64,000 bases of DNA from Liopterus haemorrhoidalis. Its lineage: Eukaryota > Arthropoda > Insecta > Coleoptera > Dytiscidae. The position numbers were made by a program, and so were the translations under genes. The stretch is taken from NCBI GenBank assembly GCA_963971575.1, contig OZ020618.1, positions 6,202,501-6,266,500 on the forward strand. Direction: 5' to 3'. The notes beneath the pieces were generated by a model. It saw only the letters and a list, made by a program, of their open reading frames with translations. It was not told the origin of the DNA and did not search any database. Each line of letters begins with the position of its first letter. The stretch's first letter is position 1. Below are positions 1 to 10,484 of this stretch, piece after piece.

Positions 1-204
1 CGCACCCAGGCGGCAGATTTTACGGGCAGCATACTTTATGGGTGGCATATTTTAGTGGCGGCAGCTTTTAGGTGCGGCAATTTTTTATCTTTAGAGCTAA
101 ACGTTCATTAATTGTTAGCACATACCAGCGTTGCCAGACGTCCCGATTTTTGTGGGACGTCCCGCTTTATGAACAAGAACTGATTGTCCCGCGCGGGACA
201 GCTA
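1..204. mobile_element. Window-edge remnants of hAT-type MITEs
   Basis: The first bases (CGCACCCAGG) match the inner part of the terminal repeat of the complete element at 2178-2551, so the window probably opens inside such a terminus. Around 134-200, GTCCCG/GTCCCGC motifs resemble those in the element at 9570-9915. No target duplication can be resolved, so the number and limits of elements here are uncertain. Confidence 0.35.
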
Positions 205-516
205 AATTCAAGAGCAAAAAAAAGGTCCTCCCTTCTAAATTTTAAGTGAAGAACAAAAAAAAGGTCCTCCCTTCTAAATTTTAATAAGTGAAGAACAAAA
301 AAAAGGTCCTCCCTTCTAAAATTTTAAGTGAAGAACAAAAAAAAGGTCCTCCCTTCTAAATTTTAAGTGAAGAACAAAAAAAAAGGTCCTCCCTTCTAAA
401 TTTTAAGTGAAGAACAAAAAAAAAGGTCCTCCCTTCTAAATTTTAAGTGAAAAGCAAAAAAAAGCTCCTACCTTCTAAATTTTAAGTGAAGAGCAAAAAA
501 AAGGTCCTCACTTCTC
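205..516 (-). repeat. Minisatellite, ~8 units of 38-43 bp
   Basis: About eight near-identical units run head to tail, each with an A8-9 tract followed by GGTCCTCCCTTCTAAAT and then AAGTGAAGAAC. Read on the minus strand the core is GAGGACC-T(8)-GTTCTTCACTT, which recurs in both orientations at 2276-2487, 7998-8106, 9665-9880, 18005-18125 and 29868-30050. The last two units are the most diverged. It codes for nothing recognisable. Confidence 0.92.
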
Positions 517-839
517 ACGGTACGGGGTACTACCGGTACTGTGTGCGCCCCTGGTCTATATCCACCAATAGGACGCTTAAATTGTAGCTTTTAGGAGTGG
601 GTGCTTTGGTCGGACGGTAGAATTGTGATTGTTGACAATACCATCCTTCCTATCTGTTTATTCAAAGGATTAACTATACTCCTTTAAGGATAGTCATCCT
701 TTAGATGATCTTGTGCTGTCTAACTAATAATAATATTATTCTAAAAATGTTGATACATTTTTCTTATTTTTTTTTCTTTTTTTTATTTTATTTATTTTAC
801 ATCGGCCTGTTTATGCAACGAGGCTAATCGCCGATGCCA
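517..839. other. No feature recognised
   Basis: Mixed-composition sequence ending in a T-rich tract near 750-800. I see no coding signal or repeat partner here. Confidence 0.5.
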
Positions 840-1000
840 AGGGGCAATCTCCCACACCTGGATGAGCGGTGATTGATTGTGAAAATTAGAGTAATGTTAA
901 CATATTATAACAACGGCGACTTGAACCAGCTACCTCACAATTCAGACTGTTTTTACCAGTCACAACTGCGTGATTTAACGAGCTCGGCGACTCCGTTGGT
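840..1000 (-). repeat. Possible tRNA-derived SINE remnant
   Basis: On the minus strand a pol III B-box-like string GGTTCAAGTCG (rc of 917-927) lies about 50 nt downstream of a weak A-box-like region (rc of 969-988, GAGCTCGTTAAATCACG). The spacing fits a tRNA head, but the A box is poor and no cloverleaf pairs convincingly. It could be chance; no second copy was seen in the window. Confidence 0.35.
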
Positions 1001-1666
1001 ATTTTCCTAATTAAAAGACCTGATTGTTTGCCTAAATAAGAGTTTAAATTTTCGGTTGTGCGTCTATGGCTATTAGTCAATATAATTTATAACAAACTTT
1101 TGTTTCTGTTGGTTCTGAAACATTAGAATCCGTTAATTATCTTAACTAATTGAAAAAGTTAAACCCTGCGCAAATTCTAAATAACAAAAGGTTAAAGTTC
1201 ATTTCTGTTTACCTATAGTATTTAAACATATCACATCTTCTAAACAATTGTGTGTAGTATAAATATTTTCACTACTAGGAATAAGAAAAAGAAATAAAAA
1301 TTAATACTAATCTTTAGAAAAAGTGGGTTAGTTGTTGTGCGAATAGAAATAGAACAAATTAAATGTTTAACATCCGTTAACTAGTTGGAAAACTTAGCAA
1401 AAGATGGAGGCAAGACTAAAAATGTACTGGAACTTACCGGAACGGGGTTCCATCGGGGGGAACATTAGACGCATAATTTTGCAGTGGCGTTCCGGTTCGT
1501 GAAATCTTTAATTTTTTAGATAATTTTAAAGTGGTGTTAATAAATTTGGAACGTTAGAACTACTCACATAACCATTGACTCTATAGAGCTATTGAGCAAA
1601 TTTAAATTTTAAACAGGCAAGAGATCCATATACCTCTTTTCTTCTTCCTTGAGAAAAATATTCTTT
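1001..1666. other. No feature recognised
   Basis: AT-rich sequence without a supported frame or repeat. Confidence 0.5.
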
Positions 1667-2101
1667 TCAGTAGGACTTGAAAATTCGATCACAAACATCT
1701 GTTTGGTCTCGATATTCAAGAGGGTTATCCGGCTTACTAGCTGTCGGTAACCTCAAGGAGTAATTCCAATAAATGCGGCACTTGGAATTTTCCACCACCG
1801 ATTCTATGTCAGAAGGGACGTACGGTATAAACGGTATTTGGTCAATATAATAAGCATGTCTAAGATGGTAGTGGAGAGCAGCGTTATGTCGAAACACGTA
1901 GCTCGACGTTGCAATAGGTGGACAAACAGACAGAATGTGCGTAATGGTTTCTGGATGGTGGTGGCACAACCTACAGAGCGTGGACTCCGCCATTTGGAAT
2001 ATGCGGGCTCTGTACGCCAAAGTATTTATAAAACCAGCCTGACCCGCAAACACAAAACCTTCCGTTTCCGATCTCAAACCAGACTTAAGAAACGAAAACA
2101 T
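1667..2101 (-). pseudogene. Non-LTR retrotransposon (R2-like) C-terminal fragment
   Basis: A 144-codon open frame on the minus strand carries a C-x2-C-x8-H-x4-C knuckle at about residues 43-60 (CRLCHHHPETITHILSVC). It is followed by an RHN motif, then a P-Y-x-P stretch and a KCRIYWNYS block. In R2-like and related LINEs this order (CCHC finger, RHN, VxEN-KxYW) follows the reverse transcriptase and precedes or replaces the endonuclease. The reverse transcriptase is absent: the frame opens just beside an AT-rich (TTA)n tract at 2104-2130, so the copy is 5'-truncated, as usual for LINEs. The C-terminal 30 residues drift from the expected pattern. The opposite-strand frame 1838-2170 is a shadow. 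Confidence 0.65.
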
Positions 2102-2177
2102 GGGTTTATTGTTATTATTATTATTATTATTTATATTTTAATTTCCAACCTCGTTAACAGTATAAAATAGAGACATG

Positions 2178-2551
2178 TAGTGGCGCACCCAGGGGAGGGG
2201 CCTGGAGACCCCCCCCCAGGAAGGAAGAAAATAAAAATTAAAACACAAACACACTAGAAAATTTAAAAAATAGAGATGATGATCTTTTTTTTACGTCGTC
2301 ACTTGTATTTTAGAAGTGACGAACTTTTTTTTTAGGTCATCACTTTGTATTTCCGAAGCGAGCAGCTTTTTTTAGGTCGTCACTTGTATTTTAGAAGTGA
2401 GGACCTTTTTTGTTTTAGGTCATCACTTTGTATTTCCCAAGCGAGGAACTTTTTTTTTTAGATCATCACTTAGAAGTGCGAACCTTATTCATAATTTAAA
2501 TAATTTTAACTTCAGCCCCCCCCCCAACAAAAATTCCTGGGTGCGTCACTG
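2178..2551. mobile_element. hAT-type MITE with TIR TAGTGGCGCACCCAGG
   Basis: Left end TAGTGGCGCACCCAGG and right end CCTGGGTGCGTCACTG are inverted copies with two mismatches. Eight bases on each side form an imperfect duplication (GAGACATG at 2170-2177, GAGACTTG at 2552-2559), as for hAT insertions. G-tract and C-tract lie just inside the ends, and the core is a minisatellite. There is no coding capacity. Solitary ends of the same type occur at the window start, 23605-23644 and 32929-32965. Confidence 0.8.
2276..2487 (+). repeat. Minisatellite inside MITE, ~41-bp units
   Basis: Five to six units alternate TCACTTGTATTTTAGAAGTG and TCACTTTGTATTTCCGAAGC, each with a GAGGACC-T(7-10) type tract. 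This is a diverged version of the core at 205-516. Confidence 0.8.
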
Positions 2552-2559
2552 GAGACTTG

Positions 2560-3857
2560 TGATTTGATTTTTGTAAATTTTGAGATACTAAATGGCCTTA
2601 GGTCATTTTTTGAAAACAATTTAAAAAATAGTGGAATTTTAAATTTCTCGACATTTTGTTCAAAATTTAAAATATACTATGTCAAGAACGATAAAATATT
2701 GAGAATTACGAATTACATTTTTGAATTTTTCATATCTTGTTTAATCTGGACCTAAAGTGGGGTCTTAATAATCCAACTTTTAAAAACAAACGTATCATTA
2801 AACAAAATCTAAATAACGAAATCTAAAAAATCGTAAACTGTGTACCTTAAAAAAAAAATCTAGATTTTTCATAAGAAAAAAATATGTATATTCATGTATT
2901 CTGAGGCGTAGATCTTAAAAATATCCATTTTTAGATATGGTTTACCGTTTTTGAGAAAAATCATAAAAACTGATTTGACTTAGCTATTAAGTACTCTTCA
3001 ATGAACCAAGGGGGCTGTTTTACATGCCATTTTAGACCCTCCTCCTCAAAATTAGTCTATAATTAAAATTTAGTGTAAATTAAAATATAAAATTTTGAGA
3101 AAAATCTGGAAGTATGGACAATTGACTCGCCAGTTGCCCTATATTGACGATTTTGGCCGATTCTGGTGTTTCTTTATTACTCTTGATCTTTTCTGGTTCA
3201 TGGTTTTGACTTCTAAGCACATTTTGATAGTTGTGGACCTTCTGGTGTTTCATATTCTTCTTTGTACTATTCTGTCATCTTGGTCTTGACTATTAAGTCT
3301 GTAATTATCATGATATTTGTGTTTACTTTTGACATTTATCTGATCTATTTTTTGATACAAATTCTATTCTATATTTATAAGTTAGTTAACACGTCAATTG
3401 ATTTTAAAGTTTTATTAGATGAAAAATAAAACTGATTTTTATTACTCTCTCTGTCCCAGTATAGTCACTTTTAGTGTCTAAATTATGTCCCGTATTGGTC
3501 CCATTTGTAAAACAAAATGGAATTCAAGCAAAATCTAAATCAAAACAAAAACTTTTATTTATTAAACGTAACTAAACATTAAATTCAAACAATAATTAGA
3601 TATTTTCATTAATACTGAGACAGTTATTGGAAGCTAGGATTACATATTATGCTATTTGAAAGACGATTGTTTGGCCTCTTCAGCATGTAAATGCATGTTG
3701 GTCTTTCCATACTATCCCTCTATCTTGTTATTGGTCTCTTCAATTCAATTCATTTCAATTTATTTTAATTTATAACTATTACATTTTATTCTATATCTAT
3801 TTATTCCTTACATTGTAATTCTTAACTAAAATATAAATTTAATTTCTACCTATTGGC
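2560..3857. other. No feature recognised
   Basis: Long AT-rich stretch. Short open frames (2564-2755, 3095-3289) have AT-driven composition and no recognisable motif. Confidence 0.5.
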
Positions 3858-4420
3858 TTGAAATCTAGTTTACTTTATTTCCTGTTATTTTCTTTTTCTT
3901 TGATTTCTTTTCTCCTCTCCATTACCCCTTTCATCCATGTGTATCCGCAGCCATTTCCGTTTAAAATATCTTCTCTTGTTCCTCCTTTGCTTCTCCATTC
4001 TTCACATCCTTCCAGCATATGTTCAACCGTCTCCCTTTCTTCTCTGCACATCTAAATCGTTTATCCTCCTCTTTTAACCAAAATTTGCTCGCTCTTTCTT
4101 CATTCCCACATCTAAACCTTGCAATTATTCTTATTTTTCCGTTTCCCTTTTCTTTTAGATACATCGGTCTTTGTGTGTTCCAATTTTTTTTTATACTTAT
4201 TATTGTACCTTGATCCGCTTATTCTCTCGCTTAATTCTTGCTGTTGTATGTCCTTCATTCTTTCTATTATCTCCTGCATTCCATGTCCACTCTCTCTTTT
4301 CCTCTTTACTTCTTCTGTTGAAAAGCCTCCGTATACTTGGTCTCTTCTCCATCTTCATATCATTTGTTTCTCCATCTTCCTGTTACCAAATACAAACGTA
4401 CTTAAAATGTTTGTTCTCGT
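3858..4420 (-). pseudogene. LINE C-terminal tail, frameshifted (copy 1)
   Basis: The minus strand is purine-rich and encodes, in pieces, a Lys/Glu/Arg-rich tail. In order: a GFSTEEVKRKRESG / MQEIIERMKDIQQQELSERI block (about 4330-4210), an ARFRCGNEERASKFW block (about 4125-4080), and an EILNGNG-WMKGVMERRKEI block (about 3965-3905). This order matches the region after the reverse transcriptase in a LINE group common in insects, where the ARFRxGNE-R-x-K/R-Y/FW motif precedes a cysteine finger. The cysteine finger is degraded and at least two frameshifts separate the blocks, so it is dead. The long plus-strand frames here, rich in Leu/Ser/Phe, are its antisense. Confidence 0.55.
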
Positions 4421-4789
4421 TAATTATTCTTATCTTAACCTTACCTAACCATATTTCTACTCGTAATAAATACGTCTTGAACATTTACTGGATACCAGTT
4501 CTTGTTACATCACTTTATTTGCGTTGATGATATATGTATTCAATTTATATGCAGACATACAGTATGTACGCTTAGACAAAACATGCATCGAGTATTAAAT
4601 AACAGTTCTATATTCTGTTTTTCAAGCAACTACCACTGCAATTCTTTCATGCCCTACTTGCATTCAAACCAGACCTGTTACACTTGAAAATATTTAAGGT
4701 AGACATTTTTTTTAAGTGAAAAAATAACACATTACTACAATGTTTTTTAAGTAAATAAAAATATAATTTAAATTAAAAAAAATTAGATA
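4421..4789. other. No feature recognised
   Basis: AT-rich sequence between the LINE tail and the flank of the next MITE; nothing supported. Confidence 0.45.
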
Positions 4790-4797
4790 GTATAAGC

Positions 4798-5202
4798 CAG
4801 GGGTCCCCAAAGTGATCGATATCGACCCCCGGGGGTCGATATGACATTGCTAGGGGTCGATTCTGGCTCGGGGGTCGATGAAAAAAAGTGAAATGGTTGA
4901 GGCTGTTAGATGTAAAATTTCATGGCGATTTAAGGCTGAAATTAACTAATTTTGAACCCGACATTGCTAATCTTGGAAAGAGTCACCAACAACACCCATC
5001 ACAATGACAAAGAAAGTCAATTTTATTTAATAATAATATTATTGTAGTGCATCTGATTAGATATAATTATATTAGATAAATGTAATATAAATAAAAAACA
5101 CTGTACAATAAACAATATAAGTAATTGTAAAATAGAGGGGGTCGATAAGAAATCGAAAAACTCTTCTGGGGGTCGACGGTCAAAAAAGTTTGGGGAACCA
5201 TG
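4798..5202. mobile_element. hAT-type MITE (CAGGGGTCCCCAAA end)
   Basis: Left end CAGGGGTCCCCAAAG and right end TTTGGGGAACCATG are imperfect inverted repeats. A perfect 8-bp duplication GTATAAGC flanks the element (4790-4797 and 5203-5210). GGGGGTCGA-type motifs sit near both ends. The duplicated target overlaps the first bases of the next MITE, so this copy jumped into the edge of that older element. No transposase is encoded. Confidence 0.88.
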
Positions 5203-5208
5203 GTATAA

Positions 5209-5458
5209 GCTGTTCACTTTTGTAAAAACAAACTAAGAGGAAATTTTTTTTTCAATAGTTTGCACCTTTGAAACTGTATGTCATGTTGGTATTAAAAATT
5301 ATAAAAAATATCACATTCTCAATAGCTATCATAACCAATAAACCTAAAGTCGGTTTTACAGCGTAAGGAATATTTTTAATTGACATTTAAAGTCCGTATT
5401 ACACTATAAAAGTAACCAAAATAACTAAATCTGGTTTGTCCTTAGAAACGTGAACAGC
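5209..5458. mobile_element. MITE with GCTGTTCAC ends (copy 1)
   Basis: Begins GCTGTTCACTTTTGTAA and ends with the inverted GTGAACAGC. Two further copies with the same interior (CTGTATGTCATGTTGGTATT, ACACTATAAAAGTAACCAAA) lie at 33776-34094 and, reversed, at 54695-54926. Non-coding. The target duplication is obscured by the AT-rich flank and by the hAT insertion at its left edge. Confidence 0.75.
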
Positions 5459-5606
5459 ATATAATAGAAAAAATAAATCTAAATATAGCAAAAATATTTA
5501 ATGAAATAATTTTTAAAATTTCTTTAAAAATAATCAAAATTTGACTCGCAGAATCTTGAAACTGAGGTGGATTTAAAGGGTAATGCCGTAATTTGGATTC
5601 TGGCGA

Positions 5607-5933
5607 CTATGGCCAGAATAAAAAGCGCACTATTAAAACAATACATTGACTAGAAAAACCATAAAAAAATAATACTTTCTTACAATAAATTAAAATAAAT
5701 AATATTCTGTCTGTTATTTCCTGCTCCTGTACCTCCTTATCTCTCCTTCTTAACTCTTTTACTATATCTGTTCCTCCGTTTCTCTTTCTATCTGCTTGTC
5801 TTATGTCCATTCCACTCCTCCAACTCGTACTCTTTTCTCGTCTCTCCCCATTCCACTCGCCCTTTTGTTCGTCCTTCATTCTTTCTTTCCAGCATTTCCT
5901 TAACATTTTTCTATTCTCTTCTACACATATCAC
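5607..5933 (-). pseudogene. LINE C-terminal tail (copy 2)
   Basis: This minus-strand frame is extremely rich in Lys, Arg and Glu. Its segment TDIVKELRRRDKEVQEQEIT followed by DRI aligns by eye with MQEIIERMKDIQQQELSERI in the tail at 3858-4420, so both belong to one LINE family. The part after residue 80 (hydrophobic, AT-rich) is read-through into flanking DNA. No catalytic domain is present. Confidence 0.4.
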
Positions 5934-5997
5934 AGTATGCAGAAAAGGGTTAAGTAGTAGAAGAGATAAATACAGAAAATTCTTCGATGTTTTATAG

Positions 5998-6852
5998 TGG
6001 TCTTAAAATTCATGGCCTATATATTAAAACAACAGATATCAAACACCAATTTCCCATTGTAATTTAATATGTGGGAGAAACATTCCAGATTGGTTAAAAA
6101 TATCGCATTTATATGGAAATGTGTAGGCATATGAAATCTAAATACTTATTTTATAGGCACTTAATGTAACACATTTATAATTGCTTCAATTGCTTCCAGT
6201 CAACACTTGAAGTTGTTGCAACTATGATGTATATTAAGCCCCATGTCCACTTGGAATCAAGTTGCTATAGTTCTTGGAAATGTTGCTTGCTCGCCTGTCT
6301 ACACAATCTTCAAATTTTACGCAAATGTACTCTAAAAAGTACCCTAGTAAGCGATGATTTGCAAATATCTCCATTCCATTGCAAAATTAGAAAAGCCGTT
6401 CTTTTTTATATATGGAGATCAGAGATCTGTAAGACTGTATTTTATTATTTATTTATATTTTATAAAACTTACAGAATGTGTGTTTTTTGAATAGTTTATG
6501 TAAAGATTAATGCGTTCTAAAATATAATTTATTATGTTGGCAATAGACCAATGTTTTAAATTTCAATAATATAATATTTATAATAACCAACTCAAACAAC
6601 TATTTAACTACTGTGTAGAATTTATTTAATTCATCTTAAACTACGTTTTAAATAACAATCTATACTTAAAATAATAAAAGTTAAAGGTTATGCTAAAAGT
6701 TATTTTCTTAAAAAATAATTCGATATCTACAATGTTTTCAATAATTAGAAAAATACGCAATTAAACCATCGGATTTTAACAGTTAAACTAGGAGCTTAAA
6801 AAGAAACCAAAAAACGAATTGACATACTAACTGAAATAATAATACTCTTGCC
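5998..6852. other. No feature recognised
   Basis: AT-rich; the 88-codon frame at 6224-6490 shows no motif I can name. Confidence 0.45.
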
Positions 6853-7260
6853 CAGTGTTCCCAACATTTTTTTTACCATGCCCCCTATGTAACATTTTTG
6901 AAAAATCTTAAAACTTTTAAAGCAATTTTCGGAAGTAAATTAAAAGTCTAAACTTTTTTATTCCATCGCCAGATGTCAGGTAATTCACAATTTATCTCTT
7001 ATTCTCGAATATATTAATAAAAAACTTTTCCTGTAAAATTTTAACCACTTTTTTCGATAATTTTTAAAAGTTTCATCAGATTTCTAATTAAGAACCTTAC
7101 GAAGATATTTAAGATAAAACTTCATCGCTCTATGTTTTAAAAAAATAAAAATATTTAGTTATCTAAAAATAAATAACAAACTCTATAGTTCATGAAACTT
7201 TCTACATAAAGGCTGGACTTGAATTTTTGATACTTTTTGACTTAAGTCCGAGTAGCGTCG
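6853..7260. other. Solitary hAT-like terminus, rest unassigned
   Basis: CAGTGTTCCCAACATTTT at 6853 resembles a hAT end, but no matching right end or 8-bp duplication was found. The following 400 bp are AT-rich and unassigned. Confidence 0.25.
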
Positions 7261-7272
7261 AGACGGGCCCGC

Positions 7273-7800
7273 GGAAATGTAAAAAAAATCAAAACGCAAT
7301 ATTTGTGAAAATATTGTGTATAATTATGTATTTTACTTAAATAAAATATAAAAAACTCAAATAAAATCTATTTTCAAAAAAAAAAATAGATTGTAATTTT
7401 ATTTTTTCCAATTTATCTTATTTATTTAGTTTGTGAGAAATTTTTAATCATTATTTTAAGATAATATTTTCAAAAAAAGTTGTGTTGTTTTCTTAATACA
7501 CCATTCTTTTTTTTTGTCGCGAAAGGGGGGGGGGTGGACAATGAAAATGTAAAAAAAATCAAAACGCAATATTTGTGAAAATAATTGTGTATAATTATGT
7601 ATTTTACTTAAATAAAATATAAAAAACTCAAATAAAATCTATTTTCTAAAAAAAAATAGATTTTAATTTTATTTTTTCCAATTTATCTTATTTATTTAGT
7701 TTGTGAGAAATTTTTAATCATTATATTAAGATAATATTTTCAAAAAAAGTTGTGTTGTTTTCTTAATACACCATTATTTTTTTTGTCGCGAAGGGGGGGG
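7273..7800. repeat. 270-bp tandem duplication
   Basis: The block beginning GAAATGTAAAAAAAATC (7274) recurs 270 bases later at 7544 with only a few differences. Both copies end in CTTAATACACCATT, a T-run and GTCGCGAA followed by a G8-10 tract. A terminal-repeat-like GCTACTGGCTCTG at 7841-7853 closes the second copy and may be one end of a hAT-type element. Confidence 0.85.
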
Positions 7801-7910
7801 CGGATGAAAATTTTGCGGGGGGGGGCAAATTTTGTTGCTACGCTACTGGCTCTGATTCCTAATTGGAAGTTTTTTTTTAAATTTTATTTCACATTTATGG
7901 ACTTTGCTAC

Positions 7911-8163
7911 CAGACGCAGTAAGGGGGGGGGGGCGACGGCCCCTAGCGCACTAAGGAAAAGGGCGCCGACGACTTGACTAAGGGGCGCCACATTGCAAAT
8001 GTGAGGACCTTTTGTTTTTGCCCATCACTTGGACTTTGGGATGTGAGGACCTTTTTTTTTTGCTCATCACTTGGATTTTGGGAACTAAGGACCACCTTTT
8101 TTTTGCCAAGGGCGCCAAAACACAGTTTTGCCCCTAGCGCAAGTTTTCCTTACTGCGGTTCTG
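7911..8163. mobile_element. hAT-type MITE, CAGAGCCGCAGTAAGG family (copy 1)
   Basis: Left end CAGACGCAGTAAGG and right end CCTTACTGCGGTTCTG are inverted repeats. A perfect 8-bp duplication TTTGCTAC lies at 7903-7910 and 8164-8171. Inside are GGCGCC motifs, GCGCACTAAGG near the left end, CCCTAGCGCAAG near the right end, and two to three minisatellite units (7998-8106). The short frames here are artefacts of the repeat. Confidence 0.9.
7998..8106 (+). repeat. Minisatellite inside MITE, 2-3 units
   Basis: Units read TGTGAGGACC-T(n)-GC(C/T)CATCACTTGGA(C/T)TTTGGGA, about 40 bp each; the same core as at 205-516 in reverse orientation. Confidence 0.85.
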
Positions 8164-8320
8164 TTTGCTACTGAGGTAAATTAGCCAGGACAAGTATAAT
8201 GTTTCTTATTAAAAATTCCATGCCTGAACGGGATTCAAACCCGATATCCTAGTAACGCGGGGCACGTGTTAATCTTACTGTTTTTAACGTGTGATTAAAA
8301 AATAAATAAATAAAATAAAA

Positions 8321-8616
8321 GTCTTTTCTGATGGTGCTTCATTACCAAAAGTTGAACGAAGCGAATCTATGCATTGTTGTTGAGTTAGGCCTTTACTAAA
8401 ATCGTAAAAAATCATCCAACGAAAACCTTCACGAGTAATATCCATTTTTTTACACACTTGTTTTTTTTTAAACGCTCACTATCAACAAATTATTCTGTCA
8501 ATTTAAAAGCTGCCACTGATTTCACAATAATAAATGTCAAATTTTACGAATATAGTAATTATTTCAATATTGCCATCTAGTGGTCGTTTGTAAAAACATA
8601 AAAGGTAACCCTCGTA
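8321..8616 (-). pseudogene. mariner 5' fragment (N-terminal transposase)
   Basis: The minus strand starts with the mariner terminus (ACGAGGGTTACCTTTTATG, rc of 8598-8616) and its usual leader (ACCACTAGATGGCAATATTG). It then encodes the transposase N-terminus, RWMIFYDFSKGLTQQQCIDS, with the first helix-turn-helix, and is cut after about 42 codons near 8321. The same start is seen in the copy at 46798-47919. There is no catalytic domain, so it is a fossil. Confidence 0.85.
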
Positions 8617-9561
8617 TTAATATTTTTTTAATCACATGATATAATTTTGTATTATTCAACCTTTAAAATTCTTATAAAACTAGCAATTGCAATTATTGCC
8701 TGCTTTGTATAAAATTGTGAAATGGTAATTAGGAGCCAAAAATTTTAAATTAACACGCCATTTAACACCCTGTGCCAATTTTATGACGTAATATTTTTCC
8801 ATTTACGTACGTTATTTTCATGTTGCCAAATTAGGAAAATTATATACTTTTCTTGAAAATCACTCAAAAAATAACAAGGATGTTCTTTGATTCCTAATTC
8901 TAAAGTTTCATTTTACTTAAAGAAAATAATATTGAAGAAAAAAATAAATATCGGATAACATATATGCTCTGTTCACTCTAGATCAGTCTTTCTTAAACTT
9001 TTCGAAAAAATTTGCGGTAACACTAAAATCAGTAATATATGAGGGAGTTTGTGAAAGCATTTTAAAATATTTGACTGCATTATCTAATGCTATTTATAAA
9101 TTTTAAGAATCCTCAAAATCAAAGAATAATGTTTACAAATCAAAAATAAACTGTTGGATGGAAATAGAAGTTCAAAAAACTTCCAAATATTTTGTTGCAT
9201 AAATTACAATTAGTATTCAAGGATTGTAAAACGATTATTTTACGCCAGAGGCTATTTCGTATTGTTGCTTAATAGTTTCAAATTATAGGTCGTAAAATAG
9301 GTTAACAAACATTGAAATTAAAAATTAACACATTTTTTGGAAGGTCAATTATACTCCCTCCACCCGAAAACATAGTATATATTTTTTTCTTGTCCGAAAA
9401 TATGACATACATTTAGAATTTTAATTAATTAGAATGATTTTATTTATAAATAGTTACAAATATCTAGTAAAACAAAGAATAATACAAAAAGCTTTAATTT
9501 GACAAGGACGTGGCTGTCTCCACAGCTTGTAGGGAACATGAGTATGTTGTTTGTAATCGTC
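8617..9561. other. Mostly unassigned; solitary hAT-like end
   Basis: CAGTCTTTCTTAAACTTTTC at 8994 resembles the left end of the MITE at 10125-10368 but has no partner or duplication that I can find. The rest is AT-rich. Confidence 0.3.
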
Positions 9562-9569
9562 CCTTACGA

Positions 9570-9915
9570 TAGGGTGACCATTCGTCCGGCATTTTGACAT
9601 TTTGTCCCGCATTAAGATGCGTCCCGCAAAAGTCCCTCATTTTAACATTTTGTCCCGCATTGTCCCGCATTTTAACATTTTGGATTTGGGAGGTGTGGAC
9701 TTTTTTTTTGTTTGCTCTTCACTTGGATTTGGGAGGTAAAGACCTCTTTTTTTTGCTCTTCACTTGGATTTTGGGGGACCTTTTTGTTTTGCTCTTCACT
9801 TGGATTTGGGAGGTGAGGACTTATTTTTTTTTTGCTTTTCACTTGGATTATGGGAGATGAGGACCTTTCTTTTTGCTCCGTCCCGCATGGCGTTCTTAAG
9901 AAAATGGTCACCCTA
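9570..9915. mobile_element. hAT-type MITE with TIR TAGGGTGACCATT
   Basis: TAGGGTGACCATT (9570-9582) is a perfect inverted copy of AATGGTCACCCTA (9903-9915). A perfect 8-bp duplication CCTTACGA lies at 9562-9569 and 9916-9923. Several GTCCCGCATT motifs follow the left end and one precedes the right end. The middle is the ~40-bp minisatellite. The frames 9594-9860 and 9672-9911 are translations of that repeat, not genes. Confidence 0.92.
9665..9880 (+). repeat. Minisatellite inside MITE, ~5 units
   Basis: Units of about 40-45 bp: TTTGGGAGGTG(A/T)GGAC(C)-T(n)-GCTCTTCACTTGGA. The sequence nearly equals that in the CAGAGCCGCAGTAAGG elements although the host element has different ends. Confidence 0.9.
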
Positions 9916-10124
9916 CCTTACGATGAAGTTTTGCCTTATTAATGTTCGGAATCTTATAGGAATTCCCTCCTTTTGCTAACATGTTTGCTTCGAGAAAAAT
10001 TTGCAATGTTAGAAAACCATTATCAAGGGTTTGTATGTTTAATGTATGAAATGCATTTTGTACACATTTCATCAGTTCTTCGATTGTATTCGGTGAAGAT
10101 ATATGTTGTAAGGATTGTATAGCA

Positions 10125-10368
10125 CAGAGCTTCTTAAACTGTGGGTCCCGACCCCCCGGGGGGTCGCGAGGCTACTGAAGGGGGGTCGCAAAGATCTCCT
10201 ACTTTTGGGTAATAATAAATAAATTTTTAGAATGTACAAGGTAGATTCTACAATGTCGCGATATAACACCTACATCTACGGTCAATATTAATTTTATTAC
10301 ATGGTGGGTCATTTAAAATTTCCTACGCTTGAAGGGGGTCGCTATATGGATAAGTTTAAGAAGCCCTG
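10125..10368. mobile_element. hAT-type MITE with CAGAGCTTCTTAAACT end
   Basis: CAGAGCTTCTTAAACT (left) and AGTTTAAGAAGCCCTG (right) pair with one mismatch. Flanks GTATAGCA (10117-10124) and GTATAGAA (10369-10376) form an 8-bp duplication with one change. GGGTCGC motifs lie near both ends. Non-coding. Confidence 0.88.
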
Positions 10369-10484
10369 GTATAGAATTGAAAAAGCCAAGATCCAATACA
10401 TTAAAATCTGGACTATTTGGCGTGATTTAAGTCGATTTGGAACTTCTTCAACTACCTTGGAAAACTAAGATAGAATTTTTTTTT

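Larger units (their letters stand above)
7868..8286 (-). mobile_element. tRNA-derived SINE, interrupted by a hAT MITE
   Basis: Read on the minus strand, 8286-8164 matches the SINE at 49081-49231. It has a tRNA-like 3' half with B box GGGTTTGAATCCC (rc of 8230-8242), then TTCAGGCATGGAATTTTT and TCCTGG(C/T)TAA. The A-box half is lost at about 8270. The SINE tail resumes left of 7910, where the T-rich stretch 7870-7895 would be its A-tail. The MITE at 7911-8163 sits between the two parts. Confidence 0.6.

Noticed and set aside
205..516. Regularly spaced repeats resembling a CRISPR array
   Set aside because: Units are contiguous without unique spacers, and the sequence is eukaryotic transposon DNA.
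3858..4527. Several overlapping Leu/Ser/Phe-rich plus-strand frames suggesting membrane proteins
   Set aside because: They are the antisense of a purine-rich LINE tail that has recognisable motifs on the minus strand.
9594..9911. Opposing frames of 79-88 codons within the MITE
   Set aside because: Both are read-outs of the minisatellite; identical arrays elsewhere are frame-broken.
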